From Nocardia carnea (GTDB lineage Bacteria > Actinomycetota > Actinomycetes > Mycobacteriales > Mycobacteriaceae), in contig NZ_JARWOV010000342.1 of NCBI RefSeq assembly GCF_029868855.1, forward strand, positions 1-39,070: a DNA stretch of 39,070 bases. The letters run 5' to 3'. Shown piece by piece: positions 6,371-14,196 of this stretch. Below the pieces are notes generated by a model that worked only from the letters and a program-made list of their open reading frames with translations, did not search any database and was not told where the DNA came from. A program made the translations under genes and the position numbers. How positions within the stretch are numbered: the first letter of the stretch is position 1; every line of letters begins with the position of its first letter.

Positions 6371-7583
6371 GCGGATCCCATCCGTCGGTCCATACCGCGT
6401 GCGACATCCAGTGCGCCGCACGTTCGGCTCGTTCGCGCACCGTGGCGACCTCGTCGCCCAGCACGTTCACATGCCCGATCTTGCGGTCCGGGCGTTCGCC
6501 CTTGCCGTAGAGGTGCACCTTCGCATCGGGCATCCGGGCGAACAGGTGGTGCAACCGCTCGTCCATCGACATCGCGGGCGCCTCGGGCGCACCGAGAATA
6601 TTCGCCATCACGGTCACCGGGGCAAGTGGGCTGGTGTCACCGAGCGGATAGTCCAGGACGGCGCGCAGATGCTGTTCGAACTGCCCGGTGCGGGCGCCGT
6701 CCATTCCCCAGTGCCCGGAATTGTGTGGGCGCATGGCCAGTTCGTTGATCAGTATCTCGCCGGTCTCGGTCTCGAACAGTTCGACCGCCATCGCCCCGAC
6801 CACACCGAGATCGCGGGCCAGCCGCAACGCGAGTCCTTCGGCTTCGGCCGCCAGGTCCTCGGACAGATCCGGGGCCGGCGCGATCACCACGGCGCACTGG
6901 CCGTGCCGCTGCACCGTCTCCACCACTGGCCAGGTCGCCGCCTGGCCGTACGGCGAGCGGGCCACCATCGCCGACAGTTCCCGTTTCAGCGCGACCCGGA
7001 CCTCGGCCATCAGTGACACGCCGGCACCGAGCTGCTCGGCGGCGATCTTCGCCGCTTCCTCGGCATCGGCGGGCATCCACACGCCGCGTCCGTCGTATCC
7101 GCCGCGGACCGCCTTGAGGACGATGGGCCAGCCGTGTTCGTCACCGAAGCGGATCGCATCGGCCTCGGTCTCGACCACGGTGAACGGCGGAACCGGCAGT
7201 CCGCGCGCGGACAGTTCGGTGCGCATGGCCAGTTTGTCCTGGGCGTAGCGCAACGCCTGCGGCGGCGGCAGTACGGCGACTCCCTCGGCCACCAGCGCCT
7301 CGAGATGTTCGGTGGGCACGTGTTCGTGGTCGAAGGTAAGCGCGTGCGAACCGGTGGCGGCGCGGCGCAGGGCGTCCAGATCGGTATGGCTGCCCAGGAC
7401 GACATCGGGGCTGACCTGCGCGGCCGGATCGTCGGGCCGCTCGGCGAGTACCCGGAGCCGCTGCCCCAACGCGATGGCCGCCTGATGCGTCATCCGCGCC
7501 AACTGGCCGCCGCCGACCATGGTGACGGTCGGCATCGCCGCGGAATCGAATCTACGAGCGTTCACGTCGGTAAATACTGTCAC
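6363..7583 (-). CDS. purK: N5-carboxyaminoimidazole ribonucleotide synthase PurK
   Basis: This 406-residue ATP-grasp enzyme makes N5-CAIR from AIR, ATP and bicarbonate. The N-terminal TVTMVGGGQLARMTHQAAIALGQ is the dinucleotide-like PurK signature. LTFDHEHVP, VLKAVRGGYDGRGVW (ATP-grasp loop), INELAMRPHNSGHWGMD and EQHLRAVLDYPLG follow. The start is uncertain: GTG 7583 gives the longest form, GTG 7565 and ATG 7535 are alternatives, and none has a clear ribosome site. It is divergent from gtrA across about 40 bp and overlaps purE by 8 nt. Confidence 0.95.
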   Translation of the reverse strand: MTVFTDVNARRFDSAAMPTVTMVGGGQLARMTHQAAIALGQRLRVLAERPDDPAAQVSPDVVLGSHTDLDALRRAATGSHALTFDHEHVPTEHLEALVAEGVAVLPPPQALRYAQDKLAMRTELSARGLPVPPFTVVETEADAIRFGDEHGWPIVLKAVRGGYDGRGVWMPADAEEAAKIAAEQLGAGVSLMAEVRVALKRELSAMVARSPYGQAATWPVVETVQRHGQCAVVIAPAPDLSEDLAAEAEGLALRLARDLGVVGAMAVELFETETGEILINELAMRPHNSGHWGMDGARTGQFEQHLRAVLDYPLGDTSPLAPVTVMANILGAPEAPAMSMDERLHHLFARMPDAKVHLYGKGERPDRKIGHVNVLGDEVATVRERAERAAHWMSHAVWTDGWDPHE

Positions 7584-7608
7584 GTCCTGCGCGAACAGTG
7601 GCTAGCGG

Positions 7609-7614
7609 TATGCT
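7609..7614 (+). promoter_or_regulatory. -10 box of gtrA, leaderless
   Basis: TATGCT lies 8 nt before GTG 7623. There is no ribosome site, which is consistent with initiation on a transcript starting at the GTG. Confidence 0.55.
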
Positions 7615-7622
7615 CTGGCCTT

Positions 7623-8174
7623 GTGTCAATCGTCGACGACGTGGTCCGCGTCCTTCCGCAGCCCCTGCAGGATATTGCGTTCCGGAATCGTGAGCTGATC
7701 AAGTTCGCGATCGTCGGTGCCACCACGTTCGTCATCGACAGCGGGATCTTCTATGCCCTGAAGTGGACGGTTCTGGAGGAGAAGCCGGTTACGGCCAAGA
7801 TCATCGCCGGCGTTATCGCGGTGATCGCCTCCTACATCCTGAACCGGGAATGGTCGTTCAAGAACCGCGGCGGCCGGGAACGCCATCACGAGGCGCTGCT
7901 GTTCTTCGCGGTCAGCGGCGTGGGAGTCGTACTCAGCATGCTCCCGCTCTACATCTCCCGCTACGCCTTCCAGCTGCACCAGCCCACGGTCAGCTTCATG
8001 GTGGAGAACATCGCCGACTTCATCAGCGCCTACATCATCGGCAACCTGCTGCAGATGGCGTTCCGGTTCTGGGCGATGCGACGCTGGGTGTTCCCGGACG
8101 AGGTCGATCAGATGCTGGAAGATCTCGAGGAATACGTCGAAGAGGAACACCACCGGCGACCGCTCGGCCGCTGA
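7623..8174 (+). CDS. GtrA-family four-helix membrane protein
   Basis: This 183-residue integral membrane protein of the GtrA/DPMS family corresponds by position to Rv3277. Members help move or present polyprenyl-linked sugars for cell-wall or glycan assembly. Four hydrophobic segments are visible at about 26-46, 58-73, 90-112 and 126-150. They are joined by the family motif ASYILNREWSFKNR (69-82), and the protein ends in ADFISAYIIGNLLQMAFRFWAMRRWVF. The C-terminal about 25 residues are acidic and cytosolic. GTG 7623 is set by the leaderless box. A frame open further upstream (to 7134) lies inside purK on the other strand and is not used. Confidence 0.88.
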   Translation: MSIVDDVVRVLPQPLQDIAFRNRELIKFAIVGATTFVIDSGIFYALKWTVLEEKPVTAKIIAGVIAVIASYILNREWSFKNRGGRERHHEALLFFAVSGVGVVLSMLPLYISRYAFQLHQPTVSFMVENIADFISAYIIGNLLQMAFRFWAMRRWVFPDEVDQMLEDLEEYVEEEHHRRPLGR

Positions 8175-8234
8175 GCCTTCGGCTTCGCCGCGCCGGTCCG
8201 ATCTCCGGTATTCGCCCCATATCCGCGGGCATCC

Positions 8235-9545
8235 TCAGCGGGGTTCGCCGACGCGCCTGCCCTCCATCCGCGCCGCCAGCGGTTTACCGAGGAACACCGC
8301 GAACAGCGCGGGGCGGCGACGCTGCAACTCCAGCCGTCCCCCGTCGGCTTCGATCAATGCCCGCGCCAGCGCCAGCCCCACGCCCGTGGACCCGGCGCCG
8401 GAGAATCCGCGATCGAAGATATGCGGCGCCAGTTCGTCGCTGACCCCGTCTCCCTCGTCGGCCACCTGCACACACACCAGCGGGTCGCGATCCCGGCCCG
8501 GCCGGACGGTGCGCACCGATACCGTGCAGGTCCCGCCGCCGTGCATCAACGCGTTGTCGACCAGAACCGTCACCGACTCCCGCAACCGCGAACCGGTGAT
8601 CGGGGCACGCAGCGATTCGTCGCCCGTCAGCGACAACGTGCGCCCCGCCTCCCGGAACGGATGGGTCCACTCGGCGACGATCCCGCGTAGTTCGTCCATC
8701 ACCGGAACCGGGTCACGATCGGTGGCGTCCTCGTCCCGGGACGCCCGAACCAGATCGTCGATGGCCTCGGTCAGCCGGTCGACCTGCGCCATGGCCTCCT
8801 CGGCCTCGTGCACCACCGCCGGATCGGAATGCGCGGACAGTTCGTCGAGCCGCAACCGCACCGCGGTCAGACGACTCCGCAATTGATGCGACACATCGGC
8901 CACCAGCGCATGCTCGCGCTGCAACCGGCCGGCGATCTCGACGGTGGCCGCATCCAGCACATCGGAGACCCGGTCCAGTTCCGCGATACCGTGCCGGCGC
9001 GGGTCCGCACGGAAATCGCCCATGGTGAGCCGGGCGGCACGGGCGGCCACGTCGCGGATCGGGTCGGCGACCCGCCGCGCCGTGACTATGGCGACAGTGA
9101 TCGCCGCGCCGAGCGACAGCGCAACGGCCAACCCCACCCCGGCCACCGCCTGCCGCTGCCGGGCCTTCATCGGCGTGGCAGGCACTTCGAGTCGCAGTGA
9201 CCCTTCGGTGCCCATCGACAGCGATTCCACCAAAGGATCGTCGACGGCAACCGCGCCGATCTCCACCTTCGCCGCGTTGTCCTCCGGAGACGGGTACACG
9301 ATCGTCAGGCGGCCGCCCTCCGGGACGAGCGGCTGTACGGTGCGCAGGTCCAAACCACCCCGCACCACACCGGTGCCGCGTTCCTGACCGATGACCTCGG
9401 TGGAGATCTGTTCCAGCCGGCCGCGCAGATCGTTGCGGGTGATGTCCTCGACCCACAGCCAGGCGGTATAGGTGAGCGGAATCCCGAGCACCACCGTGGT
9501 CAGCATCAGCACGGTCAGCATCGACCGCAGGATCCGGCGCCGCAC
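8235..9545 (-). CDS. Sensor histidine kinase
   Basis: This is a 436-residue membrane histidine kinase. TM1 is at about 8-31, an extracytoplasmic loop at 32-132, TM2 at about 133-155 and HAMP at 156-210. The H-box ADVSHQLRSRL carries His220, the N-box is LVDNALMHGGG (Asn331), and G boxes are VADEGDGVS and STGVGLALARAL. The H-box has Arg where Pro is usual (HELRTP). The periplasmic part resembles no sensor known to me. GTG 9545 begins one base after the response-regulator stop, so the two are translated together. The M. tuberculosis order, as I recall it, has no two-component pair between gtrA and the PH-domain gene, so this is an insertion relative to that genome. Confidence 0.9.
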   Translation of the reverse strand: MRRRILRSMLTVLMLTTVVLGIPLTYTAWLWVEDITRNDLRGRLEQISTEVIGQERGTGVVRGGLDLRTVQPLVPEGGRLTIVYPSPEDNAAKVEIGAVAVDDPLVESLSMGTEGSLRLEVPATPMKARQRQAVAGVGLAVALSLGAAITVAIVTARRVADPIRDVAARAARLTMGDFRADPRRHGIAELDRVSDVLDAATVEIAGRLQREHALVADVSHQLRSRLTAVRLRLDELSAHSDPAVVHEAEEAMAQVDRLTEAIDDLVRASRDEDATDRDPVPVMDELRGIVAEWTHPFREAGRTLSLTGDESLRAPITGSRLRESVTVLVDNALMHGGGTCTVSVRTVRPGRDRDPLVCVQVADEGDGVSDELAPHIFDRGFSGAGSTGVGLALARALIEADGGRLELQRRRPALFAVFLGKPLAARMEGRRVGEPR

Positions 9546-9546
9546 G

Positions 9547-10224
9547 TCAGTCGGTGTTCAACCGGAAGCCGACGCCGCGCACGGTGACGATCCGCCGTTC
9601 CGCCATCGGGCCCTCGTCCCCGATCTTGCGCCGCAACCAGGACATATGCATATCCAGGGTTTTGGAACCCCGTAGCTCGGCGTCCCCCCATACCTCGCGC
9701 AGGATGGTTTCCCGCGACACCACCTGGCCGGCCCGGTCGATCAGGACCTTGAGCAGCTCGTACTCCTTGTTCGCCAGCCCGACTTCCACCCCGTTGACCA
9801 GCACCCGCCGAGCCGCCGGTTCCAGGCGGATCCCGCCGACCTCCACCGTGTCGTCGCCGATCCCGCTACGCCGCAGCAGGGCCCGCACCCGGGCGAGCAG
9901 TTCGGCCAGGCGGAACGGTTTACCGACGTAATCGTCGGCGCCGGCATCGAGACCGACCACGAAATCCACCTCGTCGGTACGGGCGGTGAGCATCAGCACC
10001 GCCATTTCGGCGCCGCGAGCGCGTACCTGCCGGCAAACCTCCAGACCGTCCATTCCCGGTAGTCCGAGGTCGAGAATCAGCAGGTCATGATGTCCTTCCA
10101 GCGCCCGGTCCAGCACCGCGGGACCGAAACTCTCCACGGTCACCGAATATCCTTCGCGGCCCAGCGCCCGCGACAATGGCGCGGCAATGGCCTCGTCGTC
10201 TTCGCCCAGCAGTACGGCGGTCAT
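9547..10224 (-). CDS. OmpR-family response regulator
   Basis: This is a 225-residue response regulator. The receiver domain (about 3-115) has the acidic pocket EDD (8-10), phospho-acceptor Asp52 in LLILDLGLPGMDG, Thr80 and Lys102 in VGKPF. The C-terminal winged helix (about 125-222) has VSRETILREVWGD and RGSKTLDMHMSWLRRKIG, with the final GVGFRL hairpin typical of OmpR/PhoB. It is the partner of the kinase one base downstream. ATG 10224 has a TAACCT box 7 nt upstream and no ribosome site, so the operon mRNA is probably leaderless. Confidence 0.93.
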   Translation of the reverse strand: MTAVLLGEDDEAIAAPLSRALGREGYSVTVESFGPAVLDRALEGHHDLLILDLGLPGMDGLEVCRQVRARGAEMAVLMLTARTDEVDFVVGLDAGADDYVGKPFRLAELLARVRALLRRSGIGDDTVEVGGIRLEPAARRVLVNGVEVGLANKEYELLKVLIDRAGQVVSRETILREVWGDAELRGSKTLDMHMSWLRRKIGDEGPMAERRIVTVRGVGFRLNTD

Positions 10225-10231
10225 GCGATCA

Positions 10232-10237
10232 AGGTTA
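10232..10237 (-). promoter_or_regulatory. -10 box of the response-regulator operon, leaderless
   Basis: TAACCT lies 7 nt before ATG 10224. Confidence 0.5.
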
Positions 10238-10264
10238 CGGTCCGCCGATCTTGCGACGGCGTTC

Positions 10265-10777
10265 TCAGTAGCCGCCGTGCCGCGGCGCGGCCTCGAAAAC
10301 CTGGTGGTACAGCAGTGCGTGCACCTGTTCCACATTCGGTATATCGGAATATTCCAGCGGTTCCTCCGAGGACGAACCGATGATCAACTCGCCGGTCCCG
10401 AACATCCGGTCCACCAGACCGTGCCGGAACTGAACACTGGAGATACGGCTCATCGGGATATCGAGACCGCTGTGGGTGAGCACACCCTCGCGCACCAGCA
10501 CACGGCGGTCGGTGACGATGAAATGTGTCGATTTCCAGTCCAGGATCGGCGCCACACTTCGCCAGGCCAGCACCACCAGCCAGATCACCAGGATCAGCAG
10601 CAACAGCACCGAGCGCATCGTCTCCTCGGTGGTGCGCCACACCAGGCCACCCAGGAAACCGGCCAGCGCGGTACCGGCGATGAGCGTGGTGACGGGCCAC
10701 AACAGCATCTTCCAATGGGGGTGGGTGTGCAGGATCAGCTCCTCGTCGGGCGCCAGTGCATCCTCCGGATAACCCAT
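10265..10777 (-). CDS. PH-domain membrane protein (bPH2/DUF304), Rv3278c-like
   Basis: This 170-residue protein has two adjacent hydrophobic helices (about 23-47 and 54-75) followed by a bacterial PH-like domain. The second part includes THFIVTDRRVLVREGVLTHSGLDIPMSRISSVQFRHGLVDRMFGTGELIIGS, the classic DUF304/YdbS-type pattern. It lies upstream of the response regulator on the same strand, 40 nt away, and downstream of birA, matching the order birA-Rv3278c in M. tuberculosis. Its function is unknown; it is membrane-anchored with the PH domain probably cytosolic. ATG 10777 is preceded by TAATGT with a 6-nt gap, so it appears leaderless. Confidence 0.88.
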   Translation of the reverse strand: MGYPEDALAPDEELILHTHPHWKMLLWPVTTLIAGTALAGFLGGLVWRTTEETMRSVLLLLILVIWLVVLAWRSVAPILDWKSTHFIVTDRRVLVREGVLTHSGLDIPMSRISSVQFRHGLVDRMFGTGELIIGSSSEEPLEYSDIPNVEQVHALLYHQVFEAAPRHGGY

Positions 10778-10783
10778 GACCGC

Positions 10784-10789
10784 ACATTA
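10784..10789 (-). promoter_or_regulatory. -10 box of the PH-domain gene, leaderless
   Basis: TAATGT lies 6 nt before ATG 10777. Confidence 0.5.
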
Positions 10790-10842
10790 CCGCCGAAATC
10801 CCGGGCCGCCCCCGGCGACGCGGGTTTCGAGGCACTCGGCAT

Positions 10843-11640
10843 TCAGTTCGGGCGCAGGTGGGTGATATCTCCGGCGGAGACTGCCTCCTCGCCGATCAGC
10901 AAACGGCCCGAAGCGTCGATATCGCGGGCGATTCCGGTGAGCAGGCCGCCGCCCGGCAGTTCCGCGCGAACCGGGGTACCGAGCGTCGCGCAGCGTTCCC
11001 GATAGGCGTCGGCGAGATCGCCGGTATCCCAGCCCACGTCACGCCAGGCGGTGTAGCGGTTCGCGAATTCCGTCAGCAGCGCCAGGACCAGGGCCGTACG
11101 GTCCGGATCGGGCACATCGCAGAGAGTGAGCGAGGTCGCGTGCGGGACGGGCAGTTCGTCGGCACCGAGGCTCACATTGAGACCGACCCCCATCACCACG
11201 GCCGGTCGCGGGCCCCCGGCAGCAGCCTCGGTGAGAATGCCGGCGATTTTGCGTCCTTCGATCAGGACATCGTTGGGCCATTTCAGCGCCGCGGGCACAC
11301 CGGTCGCCGAGCGCAGCGCGTCGACCACCGCGGTACCGGTGAGCAGCGGCAGCCAGCCGAGCAGTTCGGGGTCGAGCCCATCGGTCCGGACGAGCAGCGA
11401 GAGCGAGATCTGTGCCCGCGGCGGACTGGTCCAGGGCCGGGCGAGCCGGCCGCGACCCTGCTCCTGGGCCTCGGCGACCAGCACGACCCGATCCACTTCC
11501 GGATCCTGTGCCCGCGCAAGCAGATCCGCGTTGGTGGAACCGGTCGATTCGACCACGTCTATCCCGGTGAAGAACTTCAGTTCCGGGGTTTCGGTGAGCG
11601 CGTGCCGCAAACGTTCGAGATCCAACGGAGGCCTGTCCAC
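10843..11640 (-). CDS. birA: Biotin-[acetyl-CoA-carboxylase] ligase BirA, monofunctional
   Basis: This 265-residue class I biotin-protein ligase forms biotinyl-AMP and transfers biotin to the BCCP lysine, here presumably Lys561 of AccA3 encoded in the same window. The core is intact: ESTGSTNADLLARA, the biotinyl-AMP loop GRGRLARPWTSPP, KWPNDVLIEGRKIAGIL and VVMGVGLNV, followed by the C-terminal SH3-like cap. There is no N-terminal HTH, so unlike E. coli BirA it cannot repress biotin genes. GTG 11640 is chosen because TACCCT lies 7 nt upstream (leaderless) and homology begins there; the frame stays open another 79 codons into repeat-rich DNA. Confidence 0.93.
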   Translation of the reverse strand: MDRPPLDLERLRHALTETPELKFFTGIDVVESTGSTNADLLARAQDPEVDRVVLVAEAQEQGRGRLARPWTSPPRAQISLSLLVRTDGLDPELLGWLPLLTGTAVVDALRSATGVPAALKWPNDVLIEGRKIAGILTEAAAGGPRPAVVMGVGLNVSLGADELPVPHATSLTLCDVPDPDRTALVLALLTEFANRYTAWRDVGWDTGDLADAYRERCATLGTPVRAELPGGGLLTGIARDIDASGRLLIGEEAVSAGDITHLRPN

Positions 11641-11647
11641 CAGGGGC

Positions 11648-11653
11648 AGGGTA
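11648..11653 (-). promoter_or_regulatory. -10 box of birA, leaderless
   Basis: TACCCT lies 7 nt before GTG 11640. Confidence 0.5.
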
Positions 11654-11828
11654 CTGGGTCTACTTGTGCGTCGGCGCGTGCGGGCTCGGGGCACAATTAA
11701 TCCTCCACACCACAGGCTGTGCCATGGCAACATCTCCGGCGCGGCCGGGGGTGCTGACCTGGTTTCGGGGTGGCCCCGCCCTGCGCTTTCCGGGTCGACC
11801 ATCCGCGGAGGGGCGGGCTGTAATTTCG

Positions 11829-11943
11829 GAGCCGCTCCGCGGCTCGCGGGTGGGGCCCTATTAACCCGGTTCTTCACTCCCGCCGGTCAGTCGCTGCGCT
11901 CCCTCCCTCTGGTCGCTCCAGAACCGGGCGGGCCCCACCCGCG
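11829..11943. repeat. Large nested inverted repeat (extragenic palindrome)
   Basis: The outer arms at 11845-11858 and 11930-11943 are perfect 14-mers (CGCGGGTGGGGCCC and its complement). Inside them, 11865-11873 and 11920-11928 (CCCGGTTCT / AGAACCGGG) pair again. They flank a 46-nt loop that reads, on the minus strand, GGAGCGCAGCGACTGACCGG. A separate small dyad, GAGCCGC/GCGGCTC, abuts at 11829-11845. The element lies between the small gene at 11966 and birA. It could act as a terminator, but no U-tract follows, so an extragenic palindromic repeat is equally likely. Confidence 0.7.
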
Positions 11944-11965
11944 GGTGTGAACAGAGCGGGGGAGT

Positions 11966-12148
11966 TTATCCGGCGAGGTCGAAGCCTTCGGCGGATGACG
12001 GGCGCCGGATCGCTTCGGGTTCGGTTTCTTCGGGTTCGGATTCGGTTTCGGGAACCTGTTCGGTGAACGTCGGTTCCGGCTCGGTCACTCGCCGCGTGAA
12101 CGCCACGGCTTCGGGGTACTGTCCGGTACGAGTTGTCCAGTGCCACAT
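11966..12148 (-). CDS. Small hypothetical protein, 60 aa
   Basis: This short frame is credible because ATG 12148 follows a very strong ribosome site, GGGGAGGTGG, with a 7-nt gap, and a TACCCT box lies near 12200. The product starts MWHWTTRTGQYPEAVAF, a compact Trp-rich head. It continues with about 25 residues rich in Glu, Pro and Thr (for example ETESEPEETEPEAI) and has no membrane helix. Nothing in it is recognised. It lies between birA and accD5, where small unannotated genes are easily missed. Its stop is 23 nt before the large inverted repeat. Confidence 0.55.
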   Translation of the reverse strand: MWHWTTRTGQYPEAVAFTRRVTEPEPTFTEQVPETESEPEETEPEAIRRPSSAEGFDLAG

Positions 12149-12431
12149 AGCGGTCCACCTCCCCTCTCGGCTCGAAAATCGGCCTGCTGCAAGGGTATTG
12201 CTTCGGGTAGGCGCCAGGAAAGGGATTTAATTTTCGCCGGCTCCGTGGGCGTGCCGGAAGCACCGGCACAGACCGCTCACGCGCGGCCGGCCATCGTGTG
12301 TCGTCACCACTGTTCACGGTGATTTGCGGTACACATAACGATCAGCGGCGACCGACCCACCTGGGGTTTTCGGCACCGCGCTCTACTCGCGAGTAGCGAG
12401 ATGTGGGTTAACAGCACGGTACGGCTCTGGT
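12149..12431. other. Divergent regulatory region of accD5 and the 60-aa gene
   Basis: This is a 283-bp gap, AT-richer than its surroundings around 12220-12240 and 12310-12340. It holds the small-gene promoter, the accD5 operator (12383-12396) and the accD5 promoter. No further coding frame is supported. Confidence 0.5.
12383..12396. promoter_or_regulatory. accD5 operator, CTACT-N4-AGTAG palindrome
   Basis: CTACTCGCGAGTAG is a perfect 14-bp palindrome. Its centre is 42.5 bp upstream of the first base of the accD5 TACACT box. The same half-sites at the same distance precede accA3 (17172-17185). The position, around -55 relative to the inferred start, suits an activator. Confidence 0.65.
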
Positions 12432-12437
12432 TACACT
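12432..12437 (+). promoter_or_regulatory. -10 box of accD5, leaderless
   Basis: TACACT lies 7 nt before ATG 12445. The accA3 promoter uses the same hexamer. Confidence 0.6.
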
Positions 12438-12444
12438 CCGAGCC

Positions 12445-14085
12445 ATGACGAGTGTCCAGCAGCAGCCCACGCCGGATTCGGCAGGTGCGCCCGATATCCA
12501 CACCACCGCCGGCAAACTGGCTGACCTGCGGAACCGGCTGGAAGAGGCCCAGCATCCGATGGGTGAAGCCGCGGTCGACAAGGTGCACGCCAAGGGCAAG
12601 CTGACCGCGCGGGAACGTATCCTCGCCCTGGTCGACGAGGGTTCCTTCGTCGAACTCGATGCCCTGGCCCGGCACCGCAGCGTCAATTTCGGTCTCGACA
12701 AGCAGCGCCCGCTCGGCGACGGCGTCGTGACCGGTTACGGCACCATCGACGGCCGCGAGGTATGCCTGTTCAGCCAGGACTCCACGGTGTTCGGCGGCAG
12801 CCTCGGCGAGGTGTACGGCGAGAAGATCGTGAAGGTCATGGACCTGGCGATCAAGACCGGCCGCCCGCTGATCGGCATCAACGACGGTGCCGGCGCCCGG
12901 ATCCAGGAGGGCGTCGTCTCGCTCGGTCTCTACGGCGAGATCTTCCACCGCAATATCCAGGCCTCCGGCGTGATCCCGCAGATCTCGCTGATCCTGGGTG
13001 CCGCCGCGGGTGGGCACGTGTACTCCCCCGCGCTCACCGACTTCGTCGTCATGGTCGATCAGACCAGCCAGATGTTCATCACCGGGCCGGACGTCATCAA
13101 GACCGTCACCGGTGAAGAGGTCACCATGGAGGAGTTGGGCGGCGCCCACACCCATATGGCCAAGTCGGGAACGGCGCACTATGTGGCCTCCGGTGAACAG
13201 GACGCCCTGGACTACGTCAAGGATCTGCTGTCCTACCTGCCCAGCAACAACCGCGCCGAAGCACCGCGCTTCCCGGCTTCGGACCCGATCACCGGCGCGA
13301 TCGAGGATTCGCTCACCGAAGAGGATCTCGAACTCGACACCCTGATCCCGGATTCGCCGAACCAGCCCTATGACATGCACGAGGTCATCCGGCGGCTGCT
13401 CGACGACGACGAATTCCTCGAGATCCAGGCCGAGCGGGCCATGAACATCATCGTGGGCTTCGGCCGGATCGACGGCCGCAGCGTCGGCATCGTCGCCAAC
13501 CAGCCCACCCAGTTCGCCGGCTGCCTCGATATCGACGCCTCGGAGAAGGCCGCCCGCTTCGTGCGCACCTGCGACGCCTTCAACGTCCCGATCATCACCC
13601 TGGTCGATGTGCCCGGCTTCCTGCCCGGCACCGACCAGGAATACAACGGCATCATCCGGCGCGGCGCCAAGCTGCTCTACGCCTACGGCGAGGCCACTGT
13701 GGGCAAAATCACGATCATCACCCGCAAGGCCTACGGCGGCGCCTACGACGTCATGGGGTCCAAGCATATGGGCGCCGATGTGAACCTCGCCTGGCCCACC
13801 GCCCAGATCGCGGTGATGGGTGCCTCCGGTGCGGTCGGATTCGTTTATCGCAAACGGCTCGCCGAGGCCGCCAAAGAGGGCGCTGACGTGGACAAACTGC
13901 GGCTGGAACTGCAGAACGAGTACGAGGACACGCTGGTCAATCCCTACGTCGCCGCCGAACGCGGTTACGTCGACGCCGTGATCCCGCCGTCGCATACGCG
14001 CGGCCAGATCGTGTCCGCCCTGCGGCTGCTCGAGCGCAAGATGGTGACCCTTCCGCCGAAGAAACACGGCAACATCCCGCTGTGA
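12445..14085 (+). CDS. accD5: Acyl-CoA carboxylase beta subunit (carboxyltransferase) AccD5/PccB
   Basis: This 546-residue carboxyltransferase subunit moves CO2 from biotin to propionyl-CoA or acetyl-CoA, giving methylmalonyl- or malonyl-CoA for mycolate and methyl-branched lipids. The N-terminal half holds the acyl-CoA site: KLTARERILALVDEGSF, IKTGRPLIGINDGAGARIQEGV, and ILGAAAGGHVYSPALTDF with the oxyanion glycines. The C-terminal half holds the biotin site: VDVPGFLPGTDQEYNGIIRRGAKLLYAY and KAYGGAYDVMGSKHMGADVNLAWP. Length and motifs are normal. It is followed by accE5 (111-nt gap) and maf. ATG 12445 is leaderless, and the promoter carries the dyad also found at accA3. Confidence 0.96.
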   Translation: MTSVQQQPTPDSAGAPDIHTTAGKLADLRNRLEEAQHPMGEAAVDKVHAKGKLTARERILALVDEGSFVELDALARHRSVNFGLDKQRPLGDGVVTGYGTIDGREVCLFSQDSTVFGGSLGEVYGEKIVKVMDLAIKTGRPLIGINDGAGARIQEGVVSLGLYGEIFHRNIQASGVIPQISLILGAAAGGHVYSPALTDFVVMVDQTSQMFITGPDVIKTVTGEEVTMEELGGAHTHMAKSGTAHYVASGEQDALDYVKDLLSYLPSNNRAEAPRFPASDPITGAIEDSLTEEDLELDTLIPDSPNQPYDMHEVIRRLLDDDEFLEIQAERAMNIIVGFGRIDGRSVGIVANQPTQFAGCLDIDASEKAARFVRTCDAFNVPIITLVDVPGFLPGTDQEYNGIIRRGAKLLYAYGEATVGKITIITRKAYGGAYDVMGSKHMGADVNLAWPTAQIAVMGASGAVGFVYRKRLAEAAKEGADVDKLRLELQNEYEDTLVNPYVAAERGYVDAVIPPSHTRGQIVSALRLLERKMVTLPPKKHGNIPL

Positions 14086-14143
14086 TCCAGCGATACGCTC
14101 AATAAGCCGCACACTGATCTCGGAAACAAGATCGGTGGAAGGT

Positions 14144-14171
14144 GATCGGGCCGAACTACGCGCGCCCGATC
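14144..14171 (+). promoter_or_regulatory. Hairpin in the accD5-accE5 spacer
   Basis: GATCGGGC and GCCCGATC form a perfect 8-bp stem with a 12-nt loop, 58 nt after accD5 and 26 nt before accE5. There is no U-tract. It may protect an mRNA end or tune accE5 relative to accD5. Confidence 0.4.
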
Positions 14172-14196
14172 GAGGCAAGAGAGAGGATCTGGCACT

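Noticed and set aside
7134..7622. 163-codon N-terminal extension of GtrA
   Set aside because: It lies inside purK on the opposite strand and adds no GtrA-like sequence; the leaderless GTG at 7623 explains the start.
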